From Zhengitettix transpicula (Eukaryota > Arthropoda > Insecta > Orthoptera > Tetrigidae), in contig CM073590.1 in assembly GCA_037074705.1 (NCBI GenBank), forward strand, positions 45,048,395-45,112,394: a stretch of DNA of 64,000 nt, written 5' to 3'. Made by a program: the position numbers and the translations under genes. This document shows positions 37,385 through 49,778 of the stretch, piece by piece. Numbering within the stretch: position 1 is the stretch's first letter; each line of letters begins with the position of its first letter. Under the pieces are notes generated by a model. It did no database searches. It saw only the letters and a program-made list of their open reading frames with translations, and was not told the origin of the DNA.

Positions 37385-40300
37385 TATCGTGGCGGTGGGG
37401 TTTGTGTGTTCTAATGACCTCAAGAGCTATGCCGGCAGTAGTATAACTACTGGCAGGGTTTCCCTAGCCAGACAGGTCTTGAGGAAAGAACCAGACTAAA
37501 AGAGATACCCTCGTTCTCCAGGCTGGGGGTTAGGCATAGGGGTGCCTAAAAATCAGCCTTGGATTGGTGATTCACATGTTGACAAGAACCGAAATAAGGA
37601 GTGGATTATAGAAACCTGGAATGTTCAAACAATGAAACAACCAGGAAAATTGAAGGAAATAGCCAATGAAATGATAAAATATAAATAGATATTCTGGCTT
37701 TACAAGAAATTCGCTGACACGGAACAGAAAGGATAGATAAGCCAGAGTACACTATGATATATAGCGAACCAAAAGAAAGAACATGGCAGTTGGGAACAGG
37801 TTTTTTGATAAATAAGAGAAAGTATATGAAACTTTTAATGATAGAAGATTTAAACTTAGAATGAAAGGAAGATATATCAGCACATGTCCTAACAGAAGAG
37901 AAACGATAAATAGAGAAAGAGAATTTTTAAAACAAACTCGATGAAATATGTGACGGAACATGCAGTTATTATATGGTTATCATTTTTAGAGATTTTAATG
38001 CCAAAATTGGCAAATATGAAGATCAAAGAGAAACGGCAGGCCCATATACATTGAATGATAAGAATAATGAAAATTGTGACCTCCTGATTCAATTGGCAGC
38101 CAGATCTAGAATGTTTATCAAAAGTACGATGTTTCCCCATAAATATATTTATTTAGAAACTTGGAAAATGCCCGGTAGTACGGAAGTTAACCAGATCGAC
38201 CATAAAGACTCGGCACTTCTCATCCCTAATAGACGTAAGAAGTTGTATGGGCCCAAACTGTAACGAAAAAATGTGAGAGAACGATTATCAATGGTACAAA
38301 AGATCTAAAAGATTAAGGGGAGGTGCTGGAATATTTCTAATCTAAATGAAAATTTTGAAGAAATAAAGAAATATCAAAAGATGTTAAATGATAAATTGGA
38401 GAATCTGAATAACGCAAGAGGTAATACAGTAGAGGAACAATAGGAAGTAATAGAAATGACAGTTAATGAAACTGCTATATAAATTATTGGAGAAAACCCC
38501 TGCTTGGTTTGATAAAGACTGTATCACTATAATACAAGAAAAGAATAAAGCTTGAGAGAGAATGATACAATGAGAAACCAGAGCAAAAATATCAAGAGTT
38601 GATAATAAAAGCAAACAACTTAATAAAGAAAAAAAAAGGTGGATAAAACACCAAATAAAAGGAATTGAACAACTGAATAAACAAAACGAAAGTAGGAAAT
38701 TTTATAAAGCTGTAGATAGAATGAAAAGAGGTTTTCAACCTAGAGTGAATGGATGTAAAGGCAAAGACGTGAGAATCGAAGGGGAAGAGAGAAAGGAAAT
38801 GGAAAGGTGGTCAGAGTACTTTAAAGAATTACTAAATGAAACAGAAGATATCGAACAAAATGAAGAAGACTCGACAGAGAGACAGAATAATGGAGAAGAA
38901 GAAGTTAATAATATCGATATTTATGTTACTGATTCCCAAACAATGGATAAAATTGTAGGTATATTGAAGAAAATTAAGAACAATAGAGCGCCGGAACTGA
39001 TCAAGTATGGAGGTGAACCAATCACTAGATAAATTAATTGTCTCAATATGGAAGAAGAAGGAGAAAATTCTGGAGTAGTGGAATACTGGGATAATCCATT
39101 CCATGTTTTAAAAACGGGGATATATTAGAATGTAGTAACTATAGAGCTATAATTGTATTGAATGTGGCATATAAAAATGTCAACTGTTATTAATAGAAGA
39201 CTTAAACTGGTAACAGAAACAATAATAGGGGAATATCAATGTGGATTCAGGCCTAATACAGGCACAACAGATCAATTATTCTCAATAAGACAAGTGGTGG
39301 AGAACATGGGCTAGACTTGCATATGTTATTCATAGATTTTAAGAAAACCTTCGATAGTGTTAATAGAAAAAAAATTCTTGAGGCCATGAATCAAATGAAA
39401 ATTCCCCCAAAAATAATTAGATTAATAAAGATGACAATGACAAATACAACAGCTAGAGTGAGAATTGACAATAAATTAAGTGAGAGCTTTATTTTCAACA
39501 GAGGAGTGAAACAAGGAGACGGTAAGTCTACCACTTTATTTATGTTGGCCCTGCACTATGTTATAAAAGAGTTACATCAAAGGGGTACAATTTTTAACAA
39601 TATGAATCAGATATGGGCAGATGCAGATGCCATTGCTATAGTAGCCAGGTCTAAAAATATAATAATAGAAGTCTATAATGTATTATGAGGAAAGGCTGTA
39701 GAAATGGGATTGCTAGTGAATACTAGGAAAACTAAATATATTGTTATATCGGCTACACAATCAAAAAAAAGCCGCATGCCTTGAAATTGAACAGAAGGTC
39801 TATCTAATTTTAAATACCTGGGAAACATAATACATAACGATGGTAGCATGGATACGACCGTTAAGGATAATATTCAAGCAGGAAATAAAGCATAATTTGC
39901 AAACCTGAAATTAACGAAAAGTAAATTGCTAACCAGAAAATCTAAAATATTAATATACAAAACATTAATAGTCATGTAATTACATATGGTGCAGAAACTT
40001 GGACAATGGCTAAAATAAACCAGAAAATTTTGATAAAATTTGAAATTAAAGTAATGAGAAGAATCTATGGGCTTGTAATATAACATGGAGTGTTGAGAAT
40101 TATGTATAATCATGAAATTAATTAAATAATTAAGGGAGAAGATATAGATCCCAAAGGCTGCAATGGTGGGGGTCATGTGGAAAGGATGCAAAAAGACAGA
40201 ATACCTCAAAATTTTCTCAAAGCAAGACTATTCGACAATGAAAAGAGGAAGGCCAAGATGGAGGTGGACGGACAGTGTAATGGAGGATTTGAGAATTTTG

Positions 40301-40408
40301 AAGGTGAAGAACGGGGAGAGAGGATTAAGAATAGAGTAGCATAGAGGCTGACTGTGCAGGAGAGCAAGGCACACCCAGGCCTGTAGTGCCGTATAGTAAG
40401 TAAGTAAT
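37385..40408 (+). mobile_element. RTE-like non-LTR retrotransposon, near full length but decayed
   Basis: 5' region at 37385-37560. Endonuclease with WNVQTMKQPGKLKEIANEM, DILALQEIR and DFNAKIGKYED (37600-38020). RT with FIDFKKTFDSVNRKKILEA, RGVKQGD and ALHYVIKELHQRGTIF (39330-39600). The YADD box is corrupted to WADADAIAIV (39613-39645). The end carries a GRPRWRWTDSVMEDL-like tail and a TAAG/TAAGT short tandem tail (about 40396-40408). Many stops. Close in style to the endonuclease-RT family with microsatellite tails. Confidence 0.8.
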
Positions 40409-40999
40409 AGTGTACAAATGTAGTATTTTATGACTCTCTGAAAGCACTCTAATATGAAGACGTCAGCGTAAAGTAATGAGCATGCGAAATTACATAAACT
40501 ACTAATTCTGAATACAGTTCAATACCGCAATAGTATTAATTACTATAAAGTTTTATACTTAGTTTTTGCATTCCAATCCCAATGATTGATGAAATACTAT
40601 GCAAGCTTTGATCCACACTCATTTTTATAGATAAAAAGAGTCAGCATTCTTTGTTCCTGATTCAGCGCAACTTGACTCGATCTGTATTTCGTCTGACATA
40701 AGTCAGCAACATTTAATTATTTTTTAAATAAAATTTCATTCAATCAACATATTAATTGGCAATAAAGTGTAATATGTTTCTGTTTGAGTGCATGTTTCAT
40801 GATGATATCGGTTACGCAAAACTGGTGAAAATTTCCTTAATGGCTCTCTCACAAAACAACTTAGATAAGACTATTTTAGTTCAGATCTCAGCTGAGGTTC
40901 GTAGCAGTTTTGTTGACAAATTCTCAGCTGACTCAAACTTTCCCGGGTCTTTGGATATGTGTAGATGACAAATTGAAGTTGACTCACTGTATAAATCTA
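40409..40999. other. Intergenic, nothing recognised
   Basis: AT-rich with one short chance reading frame (40756-40968) that I cannot link to any family. Confidence 0.4.
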
Positions 41000-41384
41000 T
41001 TTGCTGGGAAAATTAGCACTAACAGAACATTGGAAATCTAGTCCGAAAGCTGAAATGTTTCCAAATACCGGTTATAAAAGACTAGCGTACTTTAATAAAA
41101 GTACACTTAAAAATGGATATTCTTGCATTTATGCAAAAAACGAATGTTCCTCCAATTGTAATCTTCACTCATATAGTACAGAGCAGGTTTTCGAATTATC
41201 TCAATTGAAATAGCGACTGGTAAAGGTGTTCTTTTTTTGTGGATTTATGTATTTATCGTAGACCAAATAGTAATGTTCCTTGAAATTCTGGAATTTATCA
41301 TTTCAAAAGTTCATAAAGAAGGAAAATATATAATTATCTGTGGTGATTTCAATATTGATTTTCTAACGTTATTCGTTATGAATA
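41000..41384 (+). mobile_element. CR1/L2-like LINE endonuclease fragment
   Basis: Broken plus-strand frames give GYSCIYAKN, then VDLCIYRRPNSNVP, then after a shift LEILEFIISKVHKEGKY, then IICGDFNIDFL, the order of an APE-type LINE endonuclease. The GDFN catalytic motif is visible. Confidence 0.6.
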
Positions 41385-41420
41385 TAAAAATTGCAAATAC
41401 AAACAAAAAAGTTAATATAA
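41385..41420 (-). mobile_element. Outer tail of the PLE split by the LTR element
   Basis: 'acaaacaaaaaagttaatat' here resembles 'cagacaaaaagtgtaatata' of the PLE tail at 20505-20525. It should be joined with 47515 onward: the 6.1-kb LTR element sits between them with ATAA on both sides. Confidence 0.5.
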
Positions 41421-41847
41421 TGTAGTGGTAGGTTTATTAATTGATAAAATAAAGGGATAGTTTCCAGAACTCATTTAACTGAACATGGACAAATAAAATT
41501 GAAATACAAATTATGAGTGTTCAGTTAACCGGGCAAAACAATCGGATCCCTTAATACCAAATTAAATCATGGTTTACGGTAATTACCCAAGGATTCGTCA
41601 AGGTTTGAGACACGTGGCAGTTAATTTCATTTCTTGGGTTTTCGGAGAGACGTTTCCAACGGTGTGACAGTCCTGGTATCCTCCGGGGGTCAATACTCTA
41701 CGTGCCTACGTCCAGACCGAACGGATTATCTATCCGCCACGGCGGCACCTGGTCAATTTCCAACTTGCCAACCTCTCAGCCCTTGCTAATATCTAATTAC
41801 ATTAAAATAATATATATATATTCCAATTATAAAACTATCGCGCTACA
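41421..41847 (-). repeat. 3' LTR of element C, internally deleted
   Basis: 427 bp. It lacks about 260 bp found in the copies at 43554 and 60979. Ends are TGTAGTGGTA and TCGCGCTACA. Confidence 0.7.
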
Positions 41848-42337
41848 TAAATTCCCCCTATGAGATTCACTTACGGAGAACTCCTTAAGGCGATCTCATA
41901 CTTAACCGCGATAGATCGGATTGCTTTTCCTGACTTTTGTTTGTTCTTATTCTAAACATAAATAAAAAACACAAAATAAAATATAAATTAAACTTAAACA
42001 TATCAAAATGATAGAATGTTTTAACCGTTCCCTATTGCCTAGGCATTTTTTAGGAGATATGGAAGGTCATCTCTACTCCACTGTATTGTTAGCTCCAAGC
42101 GGCATGAAGGGCAGTCGTCTCGTGGTAGGTTGAACTTTGCACAGCTTCTCCGTCTCCGCCTCGCTCGTTCCGAAAGGATACAGTTTTGGTGAAAGAAGAG
42201 TGAAGTGAAATACTCCCTAGCCCTCGTTACCTAATAGCGTCAGGATTGAAATAAACAATTGATCAAGATCGAATTAAACTAAAATTAATTTAAAGACCGG
42301 GGTTCTTTATTACAACTATCATTAAGTGGCTTCGGTC

Positions 42338-43194
42338 CTAGATTGTCGCCATTTCCCAGGGCTGCTCCCATGTCTTCGGATGATACTCCGGTCTAGGCTC
42401 CACATGTCTCAATCTATCTTGACCCCCGAATATCGGTACGTAGTCGTCTGGCCGCGAACGACTTCGAAAAATTGTTTTAACTTTCGCCACGAACCCGAAT
42501 GCCGCTTCGAAAGTCAAAATATTTGCATCGCCTAAGTGCGTAGCAATCTCCAATCTAAATTGATTATCAATTATTTTTAAAATACCGTCTCCGAAAGTCG
42601 GTATGTAAGCAATTTATTATCCACTCTCATGCAATTTTCTGCAACTTCCTCCAACTGTCCATTTCCTCCAGCAGCATTTTCGTTAATATTTTCCCTCAAC
42701 TCTTCCGCCCTTGCCCCAATTTGCGTATTACAGTTTTCCAGTGTTTCTTTGGCCGAATTCCAACTTCCGCATTAGCCAAACGCTCTTCTACTTCATCGCA
42801 TTTATTTCTGTTTTCCGCATCAATCCCATCTAGTTTCGTTAAATCCGCTTCTCTGGTCTCGAACTGCTCCGCTAATCCTTCCGTCGCGTTAAATATTACT
42901 TTTTCTATATCGTCCTTTACATTCTCTATTTTCTGCTCCACTTCCCGAAATTTATTATTGTCCTCGGGTTCTATACTACTGCACTTTCAGTTAACCGCTA
43001 AGTGCTTGTTATCCTGACTTTTGAAACCATCGAATCTCTTCTCTAATCTATTAAATTTTGCATCTATTCTTCCCATCATCGTCATTAGCAAGGCTCCAGC
43101 CTTCCACATCCCGTGACCGTGGGTGAGGCTACAATCCCGCTACCTTCCCCGATACATTCTGAGAATTGTCCGCGTTTACCTGACTCGCCTCCAT
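42338..43194 (-). pseudogene. Gag-like coding region of element C
   Basis: Starts ATG at 43194 (MEASQVNADNSQNVSGKVAG), then in shifted frames MMTMMGRIDAKFNRLEKRFD, then a strongly heptad-like acidic segment (42696-42941: IENVKDDIEKVIF...EAEVEERLANAE style), then a globular segment (42338-42553) with FEAAFGFVAKVK. Coiled-coil N-terminus and position behind the PBS fit an LTR gag. Stops and frameshifts break it. No protease, RT or integrase follows. Confidence 0.5.
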
Positions 43195-43553
43195 TCCGGA
43201 ACGTAATTCCATACGACAATAAAATAAAAGAACACAATCCGCGGCACAAATACAATCGCGTTCACCCAAAACACACAATTAACTTAATCTTAACCAACTC
43301 ATCACAATAAAATATTCCCAATTATGCTAATAGTTTCGCTGCCTGAAATCCAAGTTAAAATTCTCCCTAAACAAAAAAATACATGAAGTTAAAATTGGGC
43401 TCATTTACTTGAAAGAAAATAAAACCTTATTCCATGCCTTCATATTATTAATCATGTCCAACATCCCCAAATTATAATTTAATGCAAGACGTTACTGTCA
43501 AGTCTCGTACCACATCTCATAGAGAAAATACCCTCGTTGGATGCGCCATTTAT

Positions 43554-44001
43554 GTAGTGATAATCCTCAGGCGGGTCAAGGATTGAGACACTTGGCAGTT
43601 ACCTTGCGTTGATCTCTGGCCGTGATCATGTGGCACGCTCGTTCTCTCCGAATCCTATGGATGATGCAAGTTTGGAGCTGTACGTCCGTCCCTGGCGACG
43701 GTTTGTCGAAGTCTCTCATAGCCCCTTCGCTGCATGTAAAATATTGATGGTCTCAAACAATTTTGGATCGATCTTTCCTGAACGAAGAAATGTGATTCGT
43801 TCAGACAGTCACGTGTTAATTTCATTTCTTGTGTTTTTGGAGAGACGTTTCCCACGGTGTGACAGTCAAGGTCGCCTTCGGGGGTCAACACGCTACGTAC
43901 AGACAGAACGGATAATCTATCCGCCACGGCGGTGCCTGGTCAAATTTTACCTGCCAAGCTCTCAACCCTTGCTAATATCTAATTACATTAAAATAATATA
44001 T
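43554..44001 (-). repeat. 5' LTR of element C, inner part
   Basis: Matches the LTR at 60979-61605 in the opposite orientation (for example 'ggattgagacacttggcagt' and 'gccccttcgctgcatgtaaa'). It is cut at 44001 by a family D insertion and resumes near 47487. Confidence 0.7.
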
Positions 44002-44573
44002 TGTAATAATCACTAATAAATTTTAGTTTAATGAAATTTGCCCCACGTCGTGGTAGCAATTTTATGTAATACATCAAATAAAATAAACTACCATCAATTT
44101 AAACAAACAATTATCTTTTATTAAAACACAATTTTCAATTACACAAATCTTTTGAAATTTTATAAATCAACAATTTTATTTACCTAGAATACATTTTAAA
44201 TAATTGGACTCGGTACCCTCAATGTCTTTACTGGGTTGATAAGGAAAGCAGAACATAAATTTACAATTAAACAGATACAGTTACAATAAATGAAAAACGA
44301 AATGATTGAAACGATTGAAACAAATGAAACGAAAGTAACTAAATCTGACACCTTTTACCCTTTTTTAGCAATTTACAATGATTAATTCAGAAAAATAAAC
44401 TTACACGCTCTCTGGTCCACACACTCACTTCATACAGGCTTAAAAGTCCCCAGGCTGCACTCACACTCTTGACAACGTCACCATCTCGACGAATTCAAAC
44501 AACTCTGCTTTCAGACAGACCTCCACGATGAAACTCCCAACTGTTGACGACTGATGTCCAGCTGATTACTCTC

Positions 44574-44945
44574 AGCCCTGCGTCCGCCCTGCGGACCTGC
44601 ACCAGCGATCTCTCCCCGCTGACACGTCCGTCTCCTCTCCAACACGAAATGATAATGACTGCAACTTGACTTCCTCTATATCTCCTCTATAACTCCACTG
44701 TAACTATATAAAATTGTTTCGGCCCCTTTAACTTGGCCCTGAGTCCGACCCTGCGGACCTGCACCACCGCTCTCCCCAGCCGTCTCCTCTCCAACCGACT
44801 AACTCACTCCAACTGCCTTCTTCTATAACTCCCAACTGTTCATAACAATTGTTTCGGCCACTTCAACTTGGCCCCGCGTCCGTCCCTGCGGACCTGCACC
44901 ATCGCTCTCCCCGCTGACACGTCCGTCTCCTCTCCAACCGAAAAT
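44574..44945 (+). repeat. Three-copy tandem repeat
   Basis: The segment 'ctgcggacctgcacca' followed by 'gctctcccc' and 'cgtctcctctccaac' recurs at about 44590, 44752 and 44887 (spacings about 162 and 135 bp). Partial decay between copies. Confidence 0.75.
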
Positions 44946-45825
44946 AATAATGGTCCCCTCTAAAACTAACTCTGCCTTTATATGCTCTCTTATTTATATC
45001 GCGGCTCCCGGATATTCCCTTGTTTTCACAGTTGTTTTGAAATTACAGGTTCGCCAAAACCAACACCATCTGTTAGCTTTCTCCCGCTCCGAGAGCCACT
45101 TAATCCATTACAATAAGCATCTCCTTTTAGTATAATTGCCTCGTCCATCTGTTATGATGCCTTTCAGGGTACCGTCGGTCACACAATTTGCCCTAAGATT
45201 GCTCTAATTATCTGTCCTTCCCTTCTCTAAAAGTCCACTTATCTGTCATTTTATCATTATTTTTAATATGTAACAAACAATTTTTATTAACACAAGAAGA
45301 ATTTCCAATTATACATTTAATATTTTAAAAAGATCTCTCTCTCTCTCATGGGTCTCTACTGGGTTTGATAACGGACAGAATTTAAATATTAAAAGAACCC
45401 AACATTTATCTTTAACTTAAATAGAAGTATCGACGAAACTTATTACCGAACTTATTCTACAGATTGCTTCTAAATTTACAAGAGTTTATTTTATTATCAA
45501 AAGAAGAGAACGATATCTGACTGTTATCCTTTAATTACGTTTACACATGTTAAAATTTAAACTCACGATTTCTCAGGAACCTTCGGCTCGTTCATTAAAC
45601 GCGCACTTTATAGCTTGGACGTTTACACACACTGGCTCTAACACTTATTACTGGTTCGACGATAGCTGGTTTTCCATACCCAGCGAAGATATCCCAGTTG
45701 CTCGTCGTGACACTACTAGACGCCGGTTGCTGTATCTTGATCTCCTACCATCGAAGACAGGTCAAATTCTCATACTCATACAGATAGAACTTCTGTATGT
45801 AAAAATGTTATAGTTGAATAATTTT

Positions 45826-46023
45826 GCTGACTGATGCTGACTAACGCTGACCAACTCTGACTCAATTCAACTCACAATGCACACAGCACGCTGGCTCCAC
45901 TCTGACTGTCTTTGACTTCCAAGTTTGATGCCCACAGCATCTCTCTCTTACGCTGACTGACGCTGACTCCTCTCCCACGCTGACTCTCGCTGACTGCCAC
46001 TGACTGTCCTCCCACGCTGACTG
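45826..46023 (+). repeat. CGCTGACT-type minisatellite
   Basis: Many degenerate copies of the octamer CGCTGACT or relatives (gctgactgacgctgact and similar), with one 80-bp interruption. Confidence 0.8.
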
Positions 46024-46529
46024 TCTTCACAATAGGTTGTTTCACCCTTATATATCCTACTGGCATCATTGTTTTCCGCTCTGTCCCATGGCCTCGTCTG
46101 ATTTTACTGACAGCTTCTCCATTACTCAGATATTTTACTTCCTTGCAGCTGTAGTCCTTTCGCTAGCTGCTCTGTCTTGTCCGAAAACCGACAATCGAGA
46201 CATGTCCTGCAATTACCCCGCACCCGCAATCACTCTGGACTCGTCGTTTCATTCTTCCGTCCTTCCCTACAAATCCCAAGTAAACATGCCACTTGACAGG
46301 TCATTCATGAGAGACAATAGCCTGCCCTAACATAACCTCTGTCACACCGTCCTTACAAATTACGACTTCCTCTGACAGCCAAGTGCACTAATCAGAGATA
46401 AATGTCTTGCCGCTCCGTCTTGTCACGTCGTGACAGGACCCGCAATATCTTTTCACTCGCACTCTCTTTACGAAATGTGCGCTGTTTTGAACCAATGCAT
46501 TACATTACAATGCATTTCTTCAATGCATT

Positions 46530-46532
<3 letters not shown>

Positions 46533-46568
<36 letters not shown>
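46533..46568. repeat. AT dinucleotide microsatellite
   Basis: About 18 AT units between the end of one family D sequence (GCATTACA) and the start of the next (TGCAATGCC). Confidence 0.95.
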
Positions 46569-46570
<2 letters not shown>

Positions 46571-47442
46571 CAATGCCAATTAATTAAGCCATGAATTGCT
46601 TTTAAATAATTTAAATTGTTAGCGAATAAATGTATTGTAAGCGGTATTTGAGCAACCAAAAGCGACAATAGCGCTGAGCTCTGTTGCTTTGATGAAAAGC
46701 CGAGATGGAAATGCGAACTAAAACTCGGGAGGCACTACGATAGTTAGTTGGCTGCGAAACATTGCAAGGAGCAGAACAAGTAATAAAAACTTGAGCAGAG
46801 ACTAAACGTCGTTAATGTATTACCAGTTAAAGTCGTGAATTAATACAAATAAACATTCACGGAAGTATTGCATCGTAAATATTGGAAGGTAATAGCAGTT
46901 TTTGTCAGAATAGAACTTTCCAAAACCTTCGTGGAGAAATTGTTCCAGGAGAACATTGGTTAATTATTGTGAAGCGGAGCAGTCAACGGAATACAGCCAA
47001 ACTTGCCGAATTTTAAAGTGAAATGTAGAATCAGTGAAAACCAAAGCCTGATATTAAAAATTAAAGTGTGTAAAAGAGTCCGAATGAGGTAAAATTGATT
47101 GTTCTGGTACCAGACCGACGGTCCGTAAATAGCATAAGTTTCATAAATTTGTAAACAATAATTAAAAGGATAATCAGATTTCGTTCAGAGTTCATTTAAT
47201 TCAGCTTTCATTCCACTTATATTTCATATTGTTTTTAGGTTAATTTTTTTTATATTTTGAATTGTTAATAGTCAAATTATACATTTATCGTGACCTAATT
47301 ATCAAACCCAGTGAAAGCCCTGAGATAAGACATTAAGTTTTGATTGTAATATTTGGAAGCCACAAATAAATAATAAATATTTTTGTGTGTTAAAATTTTA
47401 TAATCTTTTCATTTAAATAAAGCCTATCCTTTAATTATTACA
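46569..47442 (+). repeat. Family D LTR
   Basis: 874 bp from TGCAATGCCAATTAATTAAG to AATTATTACA. The first 530 bp match 1-465 inverted. Immediately after it comes TAAATGGCTACCACAACGAG, a TGG-type primer-binding-site candidate similar to that of element C. Confidence 0.65.
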
Positions 47443-47530
47443 TAAATGGCTACCACAACGAGAGGCAAAATAAAGTAAACGCCTAGGTTGTTATTATAAA
47501 ACTATCGCGCTACAATAAATACCACACAAT

Positions 47531-47559
47531 GTTTCTGGGACCCATGTTCCTTTCGTCAG
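47531..47559 (-). ncRNA. Hammerhead-like core in the PLE tail
   Basis: Minus strand: CTGACGA, short stem (GGAAC...GTCCC), GAAAC. Same position and layout as the motif at 20541-20569. Confidence 0.4.
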
Positions 47560-47815
47560 GTGCTAAGAAGAGCCTAGAGCAACACAACTGTAATGGGTCA
47601 AAAGCGACGAAAACGCAACGACAATGGGGAAAAAATGGTTTAGCGTAATAATAAGGGATCATAGCAATTATTGAGTTTAATAGTAGTACATTAATAGCTT
47701 TAATGTTTGATTTAATGTGAAGCATCTCTGAAATGAGTCTGGAATTGTACCTGGTGTCAATGTCCAAAATCTTAGCATTTTGCTTATCAAATGTATGTTT
47801 AGAATTGATTATATT

Positions 47816-48373
47816 TTAGGATACTACAGATTGTTTATCAACAGGAAGTTTGATATTAGATATATGTTCCTTGACACGTGTATTAAGTGAACGTTTTGTT
47901 TCCCCTATGTAGCAGGAATTACAAATAGAGCAAGTGATTTTGTAAACAACACAATGTTTGTTGTGGGTGTCAAGTGAGTCCTTGTGGTTTTTAATCAAGT
48001 ATGAAAGTGTATTACTGGATCTGTAAATAATAGATATTTGATACTCTTTGAATATTTGAACAAATTTGTGATGTAGAAATTTGTAATAAGGGAGTACGAG
48101 GAAAAATTTGGCTTGAGGTGTTTGGGGACGATTGACAGTAGGATGTTGGATTTTGTTTAGTCTGCTGTTTATGTGTTTAAAAATTAAATTTAAAGGGTAC
48201 TCATTGGAGATTAAAACGTTTCGGACAATATTTAAGTTGGGTTGATAGAACTTGGAGTTAGAAAGTAAATAGTTCTCAATACAAGATTGTATACCATAAC
48301 GCTTCTTTGGTTTAGAGGACGAACAGAAAGATAATTGAGAACACGTCCAGAGTATGTAGGTTTTCTGAACCAA
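47816..48373 (-). pseudogene. PLE protein fragment with GIY-YIG endonuclease
   Basis: 185-residue open frame. The N-terminal half resembles the post-RT region of Penelope proteins (KKRYGIQSCIENYLLSNSKF, then NVLISNEYP). The C-terminal half holds the GIY-YIG nuclease start VVYKITC, the YIGETKRSLNTR box and KEHISN. The Penelope GIY-YIG domain nicks target DNA for priming. Upstream RT is missing from this strand. The frame is open but 5'-incomplete. Confidence 0.8.
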
Positions 48374-48536
48374 TTAGTGAGAATCTTGTATAGTTAATAC
48401 CTCTCAAATCAACCTTATAGTCAATACTTTCAATAATTATCATTCCAACTTACAATTCACCCATGAACTTGAACCTAACCATTCTCTTAATTTCCTTGAT
48501 GTCACTGTATCCATTCATAATACTTCCATCTTAGAA

Positions 48537-49330
48537 AATGTTGGAATAATAAAACTCAGAGGCATCCATAAACCCGGATTTGACTCTAATCTCGATGATT
48601 TTGCGCTATTTTAACGTAATGCCACTCCACCCACGCCCTTACTGGGGTGCCGCTCCCAAACCCGAAAGCGTTTTAAATTATATTCAGGGAACATGTGGAT
48701 AATTTTTTTAATCTCATAGATCCCGACAAATATTTATTCGACGAAAAAATCGACCGGTTAACATTTTAGAAAAAATCTAACCCCGCCCCACTCCGCCCAG
48801 CCCAACCCCACGCGTTGCCCATTCATTCTGGAAAGTTAATTATACACAAGCACCATCGGTAAAAACACAATCAATCTAATTAACTGTGAAAACTATTTAT
48901 TCAACGCTAATATCGGTAGTCATAACATGTTTCAAAATTTCTCCCCGGTCCTGGCGGTTAAATGGCCAATTTAATGCCAGAATTAAACTCAGCGACATCC
49001 GTAACACTGGATTTGACTCTAATGTCGGTTGTATCCATCGTTAATTTCTTGTAACGTCCGTCCGCCCCCACCCCTAATAATTGCTCCTTTCCCACGCTGT
49101 AAGGGGTTGAAATAATACAAATAATACATTGTTAGAAACACTATCAATCTCTTTTACCTCTAAAAATATTTATGACTTAAATAGCAGCTGTTTTATCATG
49201 TTTGAATATTTCCACCCCCGCTGCCCGACAGTGTTTGTTTCCCTATCGCAAAGAATACGTGCACGAAATTTGGGGAAATTTTCTCCATGGGTGTAGATAT
49301 TTATGCGGAACATACACGCATACAGACAAT
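48537..49330 (-). repeat. Repeat X, inverted
   Basis: Complement of 527-1484: 'ggatttgactctaat', 'gttaatttcttgtaacgtcc', 'aggggttgaaataata' and 'tttggggaaattttctcca' all recur in reverse order. Confidence 0.6.
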
Positions 49331-49727
49331 TTTATTTAATAGATAGATTTACCATTGCTTTACATTATATAGTTTTTAGTAAAGTCAATGTTTGTTTCTT
49401 GAAGTTTGTAATTTTAATATTTGATTCTTTTTTTTTGTAAACTTATATTATGCCATATCCTATTTCCTCGACAGAGGACTAATGGAATTAATAATAAATC
49501 TGAATCTGAACTCTAAGATCGGACAGCATCGCCTTGCTCTCTGCCAGAGTATTCATCATAGAGGTACAATTTTATGTCTTCTTCCAGAGGTAAAGAACAA
49601 TAATAGCTACTAGTTTTGTGAATCAGTGTAAGAAAAATTTGCTGAAATGCGGGTTTTGCTTAGTTCAGTAATTTTTTTTTCGCAAAAATGTTGCTTTGTA
49701 AAATATTGAAACTTGAGAAATGGTTCG

Positions 49728-49778
49728 TATATATATATATATGTAAATATATACGTAAATATATATATTGTATATATA

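Larger units (their letters stand above)
44002..46532 (-). mobile_element. Family D-related LTR sequence inserted in LTR C
   Basis: Ends are TGTAATAATCAC and GCATTACA, like other D copies. The segment 'tactgggtt(t)gataa' occurs twice (about 44228 and 45358) and matches 'tatcaaacccagt' of the D LTR at 47300, suggesting two LTR-like modules. No coding region recognised. Exact structure uncertain. Confidence 0.45.
41421..47514 (-). mobile_element. LTR retrotransposon C, gag-only, with nested insertions
   Basis: Left LTR 41421-41847 and an interrupted right LTR (43554-44001 plus about 47487-47514), both running from TGTAGTG to GCGCTACA in plus orientation. ATAA occurs on each side (41417-41420 and 47515-47518). 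For a minus-oriented element the expected sites are in place: a PBS-like TGGCGCATCCAACGAGGG beside the right LTR and a purine tract AGGGGGAA beside the left LTR. The 1.7-kb interior encodes only a gag-like protein, so the copy is non-autonomous. Family D elements later inserted into the AT run of the right LTR. Confidence 0.7.
47515..48536 (-). mobile_element. Penelope-like element with an internal inversion
   Basis: Minus-strand 47515-48373 carries the RT thumb, a GIY-YIG endonuclease and the 3' tail. Directly beside it, 48423-48536 encodes on the plus strand the preceding RT segment (QFTHELEPNHSLNFLDVTVS). The two halves are head to head, so the 5' part is inverted. The tail continues at 41385-41420 beyond the LTR insertion. 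Confidence 0.75.

Noticed and set aside
43530..43553. PBS of element C as a match to the arrayed tRNA-Lys
   Set aside because: It would need a 2-base insertion and further mismatch relative to the tRNA-Lys 3' end; the link to the array is not supported.
43609..44016. 135-codon frame on plus
   Set aside because: Lies in the LTR of element C; no domain and not kept in the other LTR copies.
46402..46587. Frame ending in a Tyr/Ile repeat
   Set aside because: Generated by the AT microsatellite.
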